From positions 157,036 through 221,035 of the forward strand of contig JAJQCE010000024.1 of NCBI GenBank assembly GCA_021202895.1: a stretch of DNA of 64,000 bases. Direction: 5' to 3'. The DNA is from Ruminococcus sp. (GTDB lineage: Bacteria > Bacillota > Clostridia > Oscillospirales > Ruminococcaceae). The notes beneath the pieces are model-generated. The model was not told the origin of the DNA and ran no database searches. It worked only from the letters and a program-made list of their open reading frames with translations. Positions within the stretch are counted from its first letter, which is position 1. Every line of letters starts with the position of its first letter. The position numbers and the translations under genes are program-made. Of this stretch, positions 1 through 7,911 are shown piece after piece.

Positions 1-387
1 GACCTGCCGCTTGCAGAGCAGACGCTCAAGGAAATCAAGGTGATGAAGCCTAACGCAAGCGTCAAAATCGTGCTGAACACCGAGATTGACGCCGCAGCTC
101 ACTACGACCTGCTGATGAACGCCTCTCCTGTGGGAATGTATCCTAAAGTTGACGCCTGTCCTGTGAGCGACGAGGTAATCAGGGCTAGCGACGCAGTTTT
201 TGACGTGGTTTACAATCCCGGTCAGACGCAGCTGCTCAAAAAGGCAAAGGAGTACGGCAAAAGGTGTGCAGGCGGCATGGCAATGCTGGTTTGGCAGGCG
301 GTAAAAGCGCACGAAATCTGGGATGGCGACAGCTACACCGACGAAGAGATTGACAGGATTATTGAGAGTGTTCAGAGGCTAGTTTGA
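1..387 (+). CDS. aroE: Shikimate dehydrogenase, C-terminal part (5' end outside window)
   Basis: The reading frame is open from base 1, so this is the 3' end of a gene that begins upstream; the first in-window start-like codon (GTG at 40) is not a true start. AroE reduces 3-dehydroshikimate to shikimate with NADPH in the chorismate pathway. The visible part has the family's nucleotide-binding loop remnant NASPVGMYP, the segment DVVYNPGQTQLL and the C-terminal GGMAMLVWQAVKAHEIW helix, which carries the conserved glutamine of the active site. The pathway partner aroK lies 1.7 kb downstream on the same strand, separated by an inverted-repeat element. This suggests that an original aroE-aroK operon was interrupted. 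Assignment is firm; the N-terminal substrate domain is not visible. Confidence 0.93.
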   Translation, partial: DLPLAEQTLKEIKVMKPNASVKIVLNTEIDAAAHYDLLMNASPVGMYPKVDACPVSDEVIRASDAVFDVVYNPGQTQLLKKAKEYGKRCAGGMAMLVWQAVKAHEIWDGDSYTDEEIDRIIESVQRLV

Positions 388-456
388 GACTGGGCTTTAG
401 CTTGATTGCCAAACAAACAAGAGCAAAAGCTCATATTAAGCTATATCAAGGCTGCT

Positions 457-546
457 CACTCTCGCCTTAAATCATTTTTAAGGGTCACTTGGGGCATACC
501 GACCCTACCGACCCTACCGACCCTGCCGACCCTTTGATTAGTTATC
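457..546 (+). repeat. Left inverted repeat arm
   Basis: This arm is complementary to 1874-1956 over roughly 85 bases, with an exact 22-base core at 466-487. It contains four GACCCT units where the opposite arm has fewer, so the arms differ mainly by expansion of this short repeat. The inner end overlaps the stop codon of the ATPase gene (538-540). Confidence 0.75.
499..533 (+). repeat. Short tandem repeat, CCGACCCTA unit, about four copies
   Basis: Four near-perfect copies of a 9-base unit CCGACCCTA/CCGACCCTG lie directly after the ATPase stop codon, reading along the gene. The opposite arm holds degenerate copies of the same unit. Such short iterated units beside a RepA-like ATPase resemble iterons, but origin function is only a suggestion. 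Confidence 0.7.
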
Positions 547-1620
547 CAAAACACGTTCAAGGATTATCAAACGGTCTCCATTTGACTTTTTAGAACTGAA
601 TTTGATAGAATGCTCGTGCAGCAGAATATTTTTGTAAATATTAAGCTTCTTTTTAACAACCAGTGGTGAACACTCAAGCTTCGCCTCCTCACAGAGCGTT
701 GTCGGAGTACACTGTACAAGCTTCCTGCTCTGCATAAAGGCGACAATTTTGTCAATGATTTCATCATGTGCAGGCTTGTGAGCCTCCTCCTCGCGCTCAA
801 AATCCCATGCGAGCGTCTTGGAATTGCGCCTCAAAATCAGCCTAGAATCGGCAATATCTCGCCCCGAAGCGGTGAAAATCGCCATGTCGGAGGTGCGCTC
901 CTCCTTGGCTAAAATGAATGCTCCGTCCGCACAGCCGAGCAAACCGTTCGTGCCGCTGATCATGTCGAAGCAGTCGTCCGACTTCATTTTGCGAGTGTGG
1001 TGGACAAGGATAATTGTGATTTCCATTAAATCTGCTATGTTTTTGATAGCTTTAATAATTTCGTAATCTTTGGAATAGCTGTAAGAATCGCCATCAAAGC
1101 CTCTGATTTTCTGCAAGGTGTCGATGATGACAAGCTCTGTTGACGGGTACAAATCCAAATATAACCTAATTTGTTCGATAAAACCGTCGCCAAGAGTTTT
1201 GCTGTCGCAGATGAGGGAAAGATTTTCATTGTCAAAGACTTCATCTTTGCCCATAATGCAAAGCCTTTGCTGTAATCTGGCAAAGCTGTCCTCAAGAGCG
1301 AAGTAGGCAACGCCGCACTTGCGGACGTCATGACCCCACAGAGGAGTGCCGTTGCTCACGTTAATTGCAATCTGCGCAGCGAGAAAGCTCTTGCCAACCT
1401 TTGGCGAGCCTGCCAGTATGTACGTTCCCTGACAGAGCAAGCCGCTGATAATTGGCGGTCTGAGCTCATAATTTTCTCCAAGAAGCTCCTTAGCTGTCAT
1501 ATTTCGGAGATTAGGAATGTTATTTTCTACCAAATCACCGAGGTGCGTCTGCCTGAAATCCTTCATCCTCTCAGGGTCGTCCTCGATACATTCCTGCAAC
1601 AGTGTTTTCATTTCTTTCAT
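538..1620 (-). CDS. RepA/RecA-like AAA ATPase of an integrated element
   Basis: A 360-aa protein with a P-loop GSPKVGKS (residues 71-78), a Walker B strand ELVIIDT (162-168) and the sensor-like strand IILVHHTRK (203-211). This is the AAA_25/RepA-type hexameric ATPase fold found in plasmid replication proteins and phage or element helicase-like proteins. The C-terminal ~80 residues, after DEIIDKIVAFM, are probably a winged-helix DNA-binding part. It has its own ribosome binding site (AAAGGATG, 7 bases before ATG). It is flanked on both sides by inverted repeats and has no chromosomal operon partner, so it probably serves replication or maintenance of a mobile element. No primase, integrase or partition gene accompanies it. 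The family is recognised with good confidence; its precise role is not known. Confidence 0.75.
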   Translation of the reverse strand: MKEMKTLLQECIEDDPERMKDFRQTHLGDLVENNIPNLRNMTAKELLGENYELRPPIISGLLCQGTYILAGSPKVGKSFLAAQIAINVSNGTPLWGHDVRKCGVAYFALEDSFARLQQRLCIMGKDEVFDNENLSLICDSKTLGDGFIEQIRLYLDLYPSTELVIIDTLQKIRGFDGDSYSYSKDYEIIKAIKNIADLMEITIILVHHTRKMKSDDCFDMISGTNGLLGCADGAFILAKEERTSDMAIFTASGRDIADSRLILRRNSKTLAWDFEREEEAHKPAHDEIIDKIVAFMQSRKLVQCTPTTLCEEAKLECSPLVVKKKLNIYKNILLHEHSIKFSSKKSNGDRLIILERVLDN

Positions 1621-1873
1621 AAAATTACATCCTTTCTTTAGATATATTTCCTAAATTTGTGTGATTCAGAGGAGCTTAACGAGGCTTGAATTCGCCTCTC
1701 AAGAAAAATACCCCTCTATAAATAGGCTTTTTTCGGGCTTTTGTTGCACACAAACGTGCAACATTTAATGAAATATGTCTAAAGTAAAAGAAAAATCATA
1801 TGTTTGTACAGGTTTCAACAGATATTTTTGTGCAATACTCACAGAGGTGTGGCAAGCATGGAGCTTGACAATA

Positions 1874-1956
1874 TAACTAACTTTAAGGGTCGATAGGGAC
1901 GTTAGGGTCGATATGCCCTTAATGACCCTTAAAAATGATTTAAGATAAGAGTGACC
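1874..1956 (-). repeat. Right inverted repeat arm
   Basis: This is the complement of the left arm, with the exact shared core at 1923-1944. The stretch between the ATPase start and aroK (1621-2084) otherwise shows a small GAGGC/GCCTC hairpin near 1680-1698 and A+T-rich DNA. I see no convincing gene there. Confidence 0.75.
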
Positions 1957-2084
1957 CTTGGTTTGCGTACGTCTAACATACCCCGACATCGTCATGGATT
2001 TTATGTAAATTATCGTCAGTAGTCGCATTTGCAGAAAATCTAAATTTAGTTTTATTGATTCTTTAAAAAATGAGGAGTGATATA

Positions 2085-2585
2085 ATGTTAAACAAAGGTA
2101 AGACCGTCTTTCTCTGTGGATTTATGGGGAGCGGCAAATCCACTGTCGGCAAGGAGCTGGCTATGAAGCTCGGAAGGGATTTTGTCGACCTCGACGAGTA
2201 CATAGTCAGGCAGGAGGTAATGAGCATTTCTGAAATTTTCGAGCTTAAGGGCGAGGATTATTTTCGCAAGCTTGAAAGCCATGCGCTTGCTTCGCTTCCC
2301 TGCTCGGTCGGAGTTGTCGCAACAGGCGGCGGCACGCTTCTTAGGGACGAAAATTCGGCGCTTGCTCGGAGCTTGGGAAGCGTAGTGTATATTGACACGC
2401 CGTTTGAGCTTTGCTATGCGAGAATTAAGGGCGACAAAAGGCGTCCGATTGCTTACAATTCCACAAGAGAGCAGCTGCTTGAGAGGTACAATCAGCGAAG
2501 CGTGATTTACCGTAGGAACAGCGATTTTTGCGTTGACGGCTCGCTTTCGCCTATTGAAATTGTACAGGAAATTTTGAAGAATTAA
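2085..2585 (+). CDS. aroK: Shikimate kinase
   Basis: Phosphorylates shikimate to shikimate 3-phosphate with ATP in the cytoplasm (chorismate pathway). The 166-aa protein has the P-loop GFMGSGKST near the N-terminus, the shikimate-binding DLDEYI segment, the GGGTLL loop, and the lid region with KGDKRRPI; length and motif order are typical. ATG 2085 is chosen because GAGGAG at 2074-2079 lies seven bases upstream; the in-frame ATG at 2070 overlaps that ribosome site. It lies downstream of the inverted-repeat element, so its transcription may depend on a promoter in or next to that element. It is followed after 64 bases by prfC. Confidence 0.96.
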   Translation: MLNKGKTVFLCGFMGSGKSTVGKELAMKLGRDFVDLDEYIVRQEVMSISEIFELKGEDYFRKLESHALASLPCSVGVVATGGGTLLRDENSALARSLGSVVYIDTPFELCYARIKGDKRRPIAYNSTREQLLERYNQRSVIYRRNSDFCVDGSLSPIEIVQEILKN

Positions 2586-2649
2586 CAGCGAAAAGGCTTA
2601 GTCTGCTTGTTTCGTTAAAAATTGTAATTTAAGCTTGGAGGAGAATATT

Positions 2650-4236
2650 TTGACTGAATTGGAAAAGGAAATTTCACGGAGGAGAACCTTTGCGATTATT
2701 TCGCACCCTGACGCTGGAAAAACCACACTGACAGAGAAGCTATTGCTTTACGGCGGAGCGATAGCGCAGGCAGGCGCTGTTAAGGGAAAGAAGAACGCTC
2801 GCCATGCCGTCAGCGACTGGATGGAGATTGAAAAGCAGAGGGGTATCAGCGTCACCTCGTCGGTTATGCAGTTTCAGTACAAGGGCTCGTGCATAAACAT
2901 TCTCGACACGCCTGGACATCAGGACTTTTCGGAGGACACCTACCGCACGCTTATGGCGGCTGATTCGGCGGTGATGGTGATTGACGCTTCAAAGGGCGTG
3001 GAAAATCAAACTAGAAAACTTTTTAAGGTTTGCGCTATGCGGCATATCCCGATTTTCACATTTATAAATAAGCTTGACAGAGAAGCTAGAAATTCCTTCG
3101 ATTTGACGCAGGAAATTGAGGAGGAGCTTGGGATTCCGACCTGCCCTGTAAACTGGGCTATCGGCTCCGGAAAGGATTTCAAGGGAGTTTACGACCGACT
3201 GAGCAGAAGGGTGATTTACTTCGACCCGACTGGCGGCGCACACAAGGTTTCAGCGAGTAAAGCGGACTTGAACGACCCTAGCCTTTCTGAAATTCTCGGC
3301 GAGGAGAACTATCTGACGCTAAAAGACGACATTGAACTGCTTGACGGCGCAAGCGAGGAGCTTGACTTAGACGCCGTTCACGAGGGCAGGCTTTCGCCTG
3401 TCTTCTTCGGCTCTGCGCTTACAAATTTCGGTGTTGAACCCTTTTTAGAGCAATTTTTAGCAATGACTCCGCCGCCGATGCCGAGAAGCTCAAGCGAAGG
3501 AGAAATAGACCCGTTCTCACCTGATTTCAGCGCGTTTGTCTTTAAAATTCAGGCGAATATGAACAAGGCGCACAGGGATAGAATTACATTTCTAAGGGTT
3601 TGCTCGGGAAGGTTTGACAGGGAGATGGACGTGCTTCACGTTCAGAGCGGCAAGAAAATGCGTCTTTCCCAACCGCAGCAGATAATGGCGCAGGAGCGTG
3701 AAATTATCGACGAAGCTTATGCGGGCGACATAATCGGAGTGTTTGACCCTGGTATTTTTTCGATTGGAGATACAATTTGTTCACCAAAGAAAAAATTTAA
3801 GTTTGAGGGGATTCCAACCTTTGCGCCTGAGCATTTCAAGCGTTACCGCAGCAAGGACACGATGAAGCGCAAGCAGTTTGTCAAGGGAATCACGCAGATA
3901 GCGCAGGAGGGTGCGATACAGATTTTCCGAGAGCCTTTTACAGGCATGGAGGAGATAATCGTAGGCGTTGTAGGCGCGCTTCAGTTTGACGTCTTCGAGT
4001 ACCGAATGAAAAACGAGTACGGCGTTGAGATGAACGCTGACGGCTTAAGCTATTCCTTTATCAGGTGGATTGAAAGCTCGCCGTGCGACTGCAAGGATTT
4101 GAAGCTAAGCTCCGACACAAAGCTTGTCAGCGATTTAAAGGACAATCCGCTGCTGCTCTTTACAAGCGAGTGGAATATCCGCTGGGCATTGGAAAGAAAC
4201 GAGGGGCTTAAGCTTGAGGAGTTCAGTAAGGAATAA
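2650..4236 (+). CDS. prfC: Peptide chain release factor 3 (RF3 GTPase)
   Basis: RF3 is a translational GTPase that recycles RF1/RF2 from the ribosome after termination. The 528-aa protein starts with the G1 motif SHPDAGKTT, has the switch region RGISVTSSVMQF, the G3 motif DTPGHQDFSED and the G4 motif NKLDREA, and ends with the RF3 C-terminal domain (IIVGVVGALQFDVFEYR). Length matches the family (about 529 aa). TTG 2650 is preferred as start because GGAGGAG (2637-2643) lies six bases upstream; the earlier in-frame TTG at 2635 overlaps that site. A rho-independent terminator follows about 80 bases downstream. Confidence 0.96.
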   Translation: MTELEKEISRRRTFAIISHPDAGKTTLTEKLLLYGGAIAQAGAVKGKKNARHAVSDWMEIEKQRGISVTSSVMQFQYKGSCINILDTPGHQDFSEDTYRTLMAADSAVMVIDASKGVENQTRKLFKVCAMRHIPIFTFINKLDREARNSFDLTQEIEEELGIPTCPVNWAIGSGKDFKGVYDRLSRRVIYFDPTGGAHKVSASKADLNDPSLSEILGEENYLTLKDDIELLDGASEELDLDAVHEGRLSPVFFGSALTNFGVEPFLEQFLAMTPPPMPRSSSEGEIDPFSPDFSAFVFKIQANMNKAHRDRITFLRVCSGRFDREMDVLHVQSGKKMRLSQPQQIMAQEREIIDEAYAGDIIGVFDPGIFSIGDTICSPKKKFKFEGIPTFAPEHFKRYRSKDTMKRKQFVKGITQIAQEGAIQIFREPFTGMEEIIVGVVGALQFDVFEYRMKNEYGVEMNADGLSYSFIRWIESSPCDCKDLKLSSDTKLVSDLKDNPLLLFTSEWNIRWALERNEGLKLEEFSKE

Positions 4237-4318
4237 TTTGCCAATGCAAACTTTCCTACTATAGCTTGCGCACAGATGAAAGCTCACATTTTCTTTTTTT
4301 AATTGGATAGAAAGCACA

Positions 4319-4347
4319 AAAAAAGCACAACGAACGTGTGCTTTTGC
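4319..4347. terminator. Bidirectional intrinsic terminator between prfC and the methyltransferase gene
   Basis: The arms AAAAGCACA (4321-4329) and TGTGCTTTT (4337-4345) pair perfectly around a 7-base loop, with A and T tracts on either side. It lies between two convergent genes, so it can serve both. Confidence 0.8.
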
Positions 4348-4441
4348 TTTGCAAAGAAATTCCTGTACAATAAACAGGCTGTAATAAATTCGTTAGTAAA
4401 GAGTGATGTGAATCCTAACCACTCTAATTTTTCTGCACCTT

Positions 4442-5803
4442 TTACTTTTGTCCTTGACATAGCGCTACGCACTCAACGTGGCAAGCTCTCGGAAACATAT
4501 CCACCGCCTGAACTCTTTGCGTGATGTAGCCTAGCTTTTCTAAAGCGGCGCAGTCTCTTGCGGCGGTTGCGGGGTTGCAGGAAATCATCACTATGCGTTC
4601 AGGGTTCATCTGCGCCATGTATTTTAGCGTATCAGGTGTACAGCCCTTTCTTGCAGGATCGGCAATGATAACATCAGGCTTTTCACTCCGACTGTATAAA
4701 AGCTTTGCCGCCTCACCTGCGTCTGAGCATATAAATTCCGCATTGCTTATTAGGTTTAATTCGGCATTTTCTTTAGCATTTTTCACAGCGTCGCTAACTA
4801 TCTCTACGCCTATAAGCTTCTTAACCTTGTCCGCCATTGATAAGCCTATCGTTCCCGCTCCGCAGTAAAGATCAAGCAGTGCCTCGCTCCCCGTAAGAGC
4901 GGCATACTCCTGCGCCTTAGCATACAGCTTTTCAGCTTGCAGTGTGTTAATCTGATAAAATGAATTTAGTGAAATCGAAAGCTCCCTGCCGCACATTTTA
5001 TCCTTTATGGTTTCACTTCCGTACAGCGCTTCGCTCTTTTGCCCTAATATTACATTCCTGCCGCTGTCGTTCTCATTGAGAATAAACGACTTAAGCTCAC
5101 TGTATTTTTTTGAAAGCTCACCTGCAAGCGGTTTAAATTTTTCTTTGCAATTTAAAGAGGTTACTACCACCGCCGCCATTATCTCGCCGCTGTACTCTCC
5201 CCTCCTGATAAAAATATGCCGCAAAAGCCCTTTGCCCGTCTGCTCATCATAGGCTTTTATCCCATTTTCATTTGCAAAAGCTGTTATGTCAGCGCAAATC
5301 GAAAGAAAAATGTCGGGAAGCTGCGGACAGCTTTCAATTGGTATCACCCTGTGAGAACGCTTGGCATAATATCCTGCAATCACCCTGCCGCTCGAGTCTG
5401 TTCCAACCGGAAACTGCGACTTGTTGCGGTATTTTTTTACTCTTGACGCACCAATAATCGGCTCAAAGTCTGGACTTAAGCCGCCTATCCTCTCAAAAGC
5501 GTCCCTTACGATCTTCTCTTTAATTTCAAGCTCAGCTGAATATTCAATGTGTCTCAGCGAACAGCCTCCGCATTTGCCGTAAGCCTCGCATCCACTCTCA
5601 CAGCGGCTTTTTGAAGAAATCAAAAGCTTTTCTGTTATTCCATAGCAGTAGCTTTTTTTCGCCTTGACAATTCGGCAGATAATTACATCTCCTACGGCGG
5701 TAAACGGAACAAAAACTGTAATTCCCTCCGTGCGTCCCACTCCGTTTCCCTCGTTTGTCACATCGGTAATTTCAAGGGTGACTAGTTCATTTTTCTTTAG
5801 CAT
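4442..5803 (-). CDS. TRAM-domain RNA (uracil-5-)-methyltransferase, RlmD/RlmCD type
   Basis: A SAM-dependent methyltransferase that makes 5-methyluridine in RNA, in Firmicutes usually 23S rRNA. The 453-aa protein opens with a TRAM RNA-binding domain (residues 1-60), followed by the iron-sulfur cysteine cluster ending in CGGCSLRH, a central insertion, and the Rossmann methyltransferase domain with LDLYCGAGTIGL and the motif IADPARKGC. The nucleophilic cysteine is in MISCNPATAARDC. The start overlaps the end of hemZ by 17 bases, so the two are translationally coupled. It is the last gene of the recJ-relA-MBL-hemZ operon. Whether the target is U747, U1939 or both cannot be decided from sequence alone, so no symbol is given. 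Confidence 0.9.
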   Translation of the reverse strand: MLKKNELVTLEITDVTNEGNGVGRTEGITVFVPFTAVGDVIICRIVKAKKSYCYGITEKLLISSKSRCESGCEAYGKCGGCSLRHIEYSAELEIKEKIVRDAFERIGGLSPDFEPIIGASRVKKYRNKSQFPVGTDSSGRVIAGYYAKRSHRVIPIESCPQLPDIFLSICADITAFANENGIKAYDEQTGKGLLRHIFIRRGEYSGEIMAAVVVTSLNCKEKFKPLAGELSKKYSELKSFILNENDSGRNVILGQKSEALYGSETIKDKMCGRELSISLNSFYQINTLQAEKLYAKAQEYAALTGSEALLDLYCGAGTIGLSMADKVKKLIGVEIVSDAVKNAKENAELNLISNAEFICSDAGEAAKLLYSRSEKPDVIIADPARKGCTPDTLKYMAQMNPERIVMISCNPATAARDCAALEKLGYITQRVQAVDMFPRACHVECVALCQGQK

Positions 5804-7262
5804 AAAACTCCTCGATTTTGTCTTTCTTTTTTAGCATTGCGCCAAAATTGTTGTTGTAGTCCATCGGATACTTGTAGTTAAAAATACGCTCTATTCGTCC
5901 ATCGCCCACAAGCTTGGTTGAGCCTGCCGCCCCCAGCGCAATTATCGTTTCAAGCTCCTCCATGATAAGTATGTTATAAATGCTCTCAAAGCCTGGCTTT
6001 GCCCAACCTGTATTTTCTAAATTTTCAGCCATATTTTTTTGCTTGTATAAATAGTAAGGTCTGTAGCCGCTTTCGCTCAAACGCTTTGACGCATAGTCAA
6101 CCATTTCGCTCGCATTGCTTCGCACTATAGCGTCAGACTTTGACTGCTCGTTTATTCTCGACGAACGCTTGATTGAAAGAGTGTGCAGCGTAATATTTTC
6201 AGGAGCAAGCTCAAGGATTTTCTCAATAGTCTTAGCAAAGCTTTCAAGGCTATCTGTCGGCAAGGAGGCGATTAAATCTGTATTTATAACCCTAAAGCCC
6301 ATGCCCTTAGCAAGCTCAAAGGCTGCAAAAAACTGCGCCGCCGTGTGCTTTCTGCCTATCTGCTCAAGCACTGAATCATTAAGCGTCTGCGGATTTATTG
6401 AAATTCGTGTGCAGCCGTTTTTTATAAGCGTTTCAAGCTTTTCCTTTGTAATCGTATCAGGTCTGCCCGCTTCTACCGTGTATTCGCATACATAGGACAA
6501 ATCAAACGCTTCAGCTATCGCTTTCATAATCCTTTCAAGAAACGGCGCTTCAAGCGTTGTAGGAGTTCCGCCGCCAAAATAAACGCAGTTTGGCTTAAGA
6601 CCGAGCCGCTCGGCAATTTTCCCTGTGTACCTAATCTCCGCACAGAGATTCTCCACATATTCAGGTATCAGCCTTTTTACCGCCGCACCTGATGCGGACT
6701 GCGAAATAAACGAGCAATATGAGCATCTTGTCGGGCAAAAGGGAATTGATATGTAAAGTCCAAATTTGTTATTTAAGCTTACTTCACCAAGCAGCGAACG
6801 CTGAACTTGCGCCGTTTGATACGCTTTCTCGCACTTTTTTCGGCTCACAAGGTATTTTTTTTCAAGCTCATCATAAATCTCTTCACATGAAAAGCCCTCG
6901 TCAATGAGCCTGTGAACCTGCTTGACAGGCCGCACTCCCGTAAGCGTTCCCCATTGCGAGGTTATTCCTGTTATCTCACTCATCGCAAGATAAAGCAGCT
7001 GTGAAAGCTTTACAATACATTCCTTATCTAAAGCGTCAGGTGAAATCCTCTCTGATTTTCTTGCGTGCTTTTCGCCATAGCTTACCCATACGCAAAGCAG
7101 CGTGTATTTTTCAAGCCTAGCTTTTCTGACAAGAGCAAAATCTCCTGCAAAAAGCGGTTTGTCTTCGTCAAAGGAAAATTCAAACCGCTGTGCAGGTAAA
7201 AAAAGCTTCATTACCGCTTCAATTTCATATTTATAATCATTCCCACTGAAAATAAGCCTCAT
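5787..7262 (-). CDS. hemZ: Coproporphyrinogen III oxidase-like radical SAM protein, HemZ type
   Basis: A 491-aa member of the HemN/HemZ radical SAM family, with CPTRCSYCSF carrying the three cluster-binding cysteines, then YFGGGTPTTL and the SINPQTLND region. HemZ-type proteins are annotated as oxygen-independent coproporphyrinogen dehydrogenases, but many clostridial members sit in genomes without heme synthesis, so the substrate is uncertain. The start at 7262 is favoured by AAGGAG seven bases upstream, and it leaves a 13-base gap after the MBL gene; the longer frame (7313) would run into that gene. The order recJ-relA-MBL-hemZ is a recurrent clostridial cluster. Confidence 0.88.
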   Translation of the reverse strand: MRLIFSGNDYKYEIEAVMKLFLPAQRFEFSFDEDKPLFAGDFALVRKARLEKYTLLCVWVSYGEKHARKSERISPDALDKECIVKLSQLLYLAMSEITGITSQWGTLTGVRPVKQVHRLIDEGFSCEEIYDELEKKYLVSRKKCEKAYQTAQVQRSLLGEVSLNNKFGLYISIPFCPTRCSYCSFISQSASGAAVKRLIPEYVENLCAEIRYTGKIAERLGLKPNCVYFGGGTPTTLEAPFLERIMKAIAEAFDLSYVCEYTVEAGRPDTITKEKLETLIKNGCTRISINPQTLNDSVLEQIGRKHTAAQFFAAFELAKGMGFRVINTDLIASLPTDSLESFAKTIEKILELAPENITLHTLSIKRSSRINEQSKSDAIVRSNASEMVDYASKRLSESGYRPYYLYKQKNMAENLENTGWAKPGFESIYNILIMEELETIIALGAAGSTKLVGDGRIERIFNYKYPMDYNNNFGAMLKKKDKIEEFYAKEK

Positions 7263-7275
7263 ACTTATGCTCCTT

Positions 7276-7899
7276 TTACAGCAAATAAGGGTTAAATCTG
7301 CGTTCCTTGTCAAGCGTGGTTTCCTCCATATGTCCAGGCAGAATACGCAGATTTCCGCCTAAATCCTTTATAATCTCCATAGAGTTCATCAATTTTCTGT
7401 AATCGCCGTCAGGCATATCGGTTCTGCCTACCGATCTTGCAAAAATCGTATCTCCCGAAAACATAACGTCATCTAAAATATAGCAAACTGAACCCGAAGT
7501 ATGCCCCGGTGTGTGAACCACGTCAAATTCCAGCTCGTCAAGCGTCAATATATCCCCATCGTCAACGGCAACTGCGCCGTCATACAGTCTTAGTCCCCTT
7601 ACTCTGAAAAAGTTTATCAGCAGTCCGTCTGTATCCGTTGAAAGCTTATCTATATCCAATCTGTGAATATAAACCCTACAGCCTGTCGCTTCAGCCAGAT
7701 CCGCAACCGCTCCCACATGGTCAAAATGTCCGTGAGTGAGCAGGATTTTCTTGAGCGTAAGTCCCCGCTTTTCAAGCACTCTCAAAATATAATCCGCATC
7801 CGCAGGCGCATCAATCAAAGCGGCATTTTGCTTTTGACTTGAAACAATATAGCTGTTAGTGTCGCAGACACTAAGCGGTTTGAGCTTGATAATCTCCAT
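7276..7899 (-). CDS. Metallo-beta-lactamase-fold hydrolase, glyoxalase II-like
   Basis: A 207-aa single-domain MBL-fold protein. The zinc-binding motif THGHFDHVGA, the later VHTPGHTSGSVC and MFSGDTIFARSVGRTD, and the terminal PGHMEETTL supply the usual histidine and aspartate ligands. This is the hydroxyacylglutathione hydrolase-like subgroup common in Firmicutes, but it lacks the glutathione-binding C-terminal domain of true glyoxalase II, so the substrate is unknown. It lies 12 bases downstream of relA and just ahead of hemZ in one transcript. Confidence 0.88.
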   Translation of the reverse strand: MEIIKLKPLSVCDTNSYIVSSQKQNAALIDAPADADYILRVLEKRGLTLKKILLTHGHFDHVGAVADLAEATGCRVYIHRLDIDKLSTDTDGLLINFFRVRGLRLYDGAVAVDDGDILTLDELEFDVVHTPGHTSGSVCYILDDVMFSGDTIFARSVGRTDMPDGDYRKLMNSMEIIKDLGGNLRILPGHMEETTLDKERRFNPYLL

Positions 7900-7911
7900 T
7901 CTCTGCGCCTC

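Larger units (their letters stand above)
457..1956. mobile_element. Candidate 1.5-kb inverted-repeat element between aroE and aroK
   Basis: Two inverted copies of an ~85-base sequence (457-546 and 1874-1956) bracket a single gene for a RepA/RecA-like ATPase. A 22-base core is identical in both arms (466-487 against the complement of 1923-1944), and the similarity continues with mismatches through the GACCCTA repeats to a shared TTAGTTAT end. The segment sits between two shikimate-pathway genes that would otherwise be neighbours. No transposase or integrase is visible and no clear target-site duplication was found. It may be a plasmid-derived or satellite element, or a replication module, rather than a classical transposon. 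Confidence 0.55.

Noticed and set aside
1765..2028. 87-aa minus-strand frame spanning the right inverted arm
   Set aside because: It has no ribosome site, consists largely of the repeat arm and has no recognisable protein pattern.
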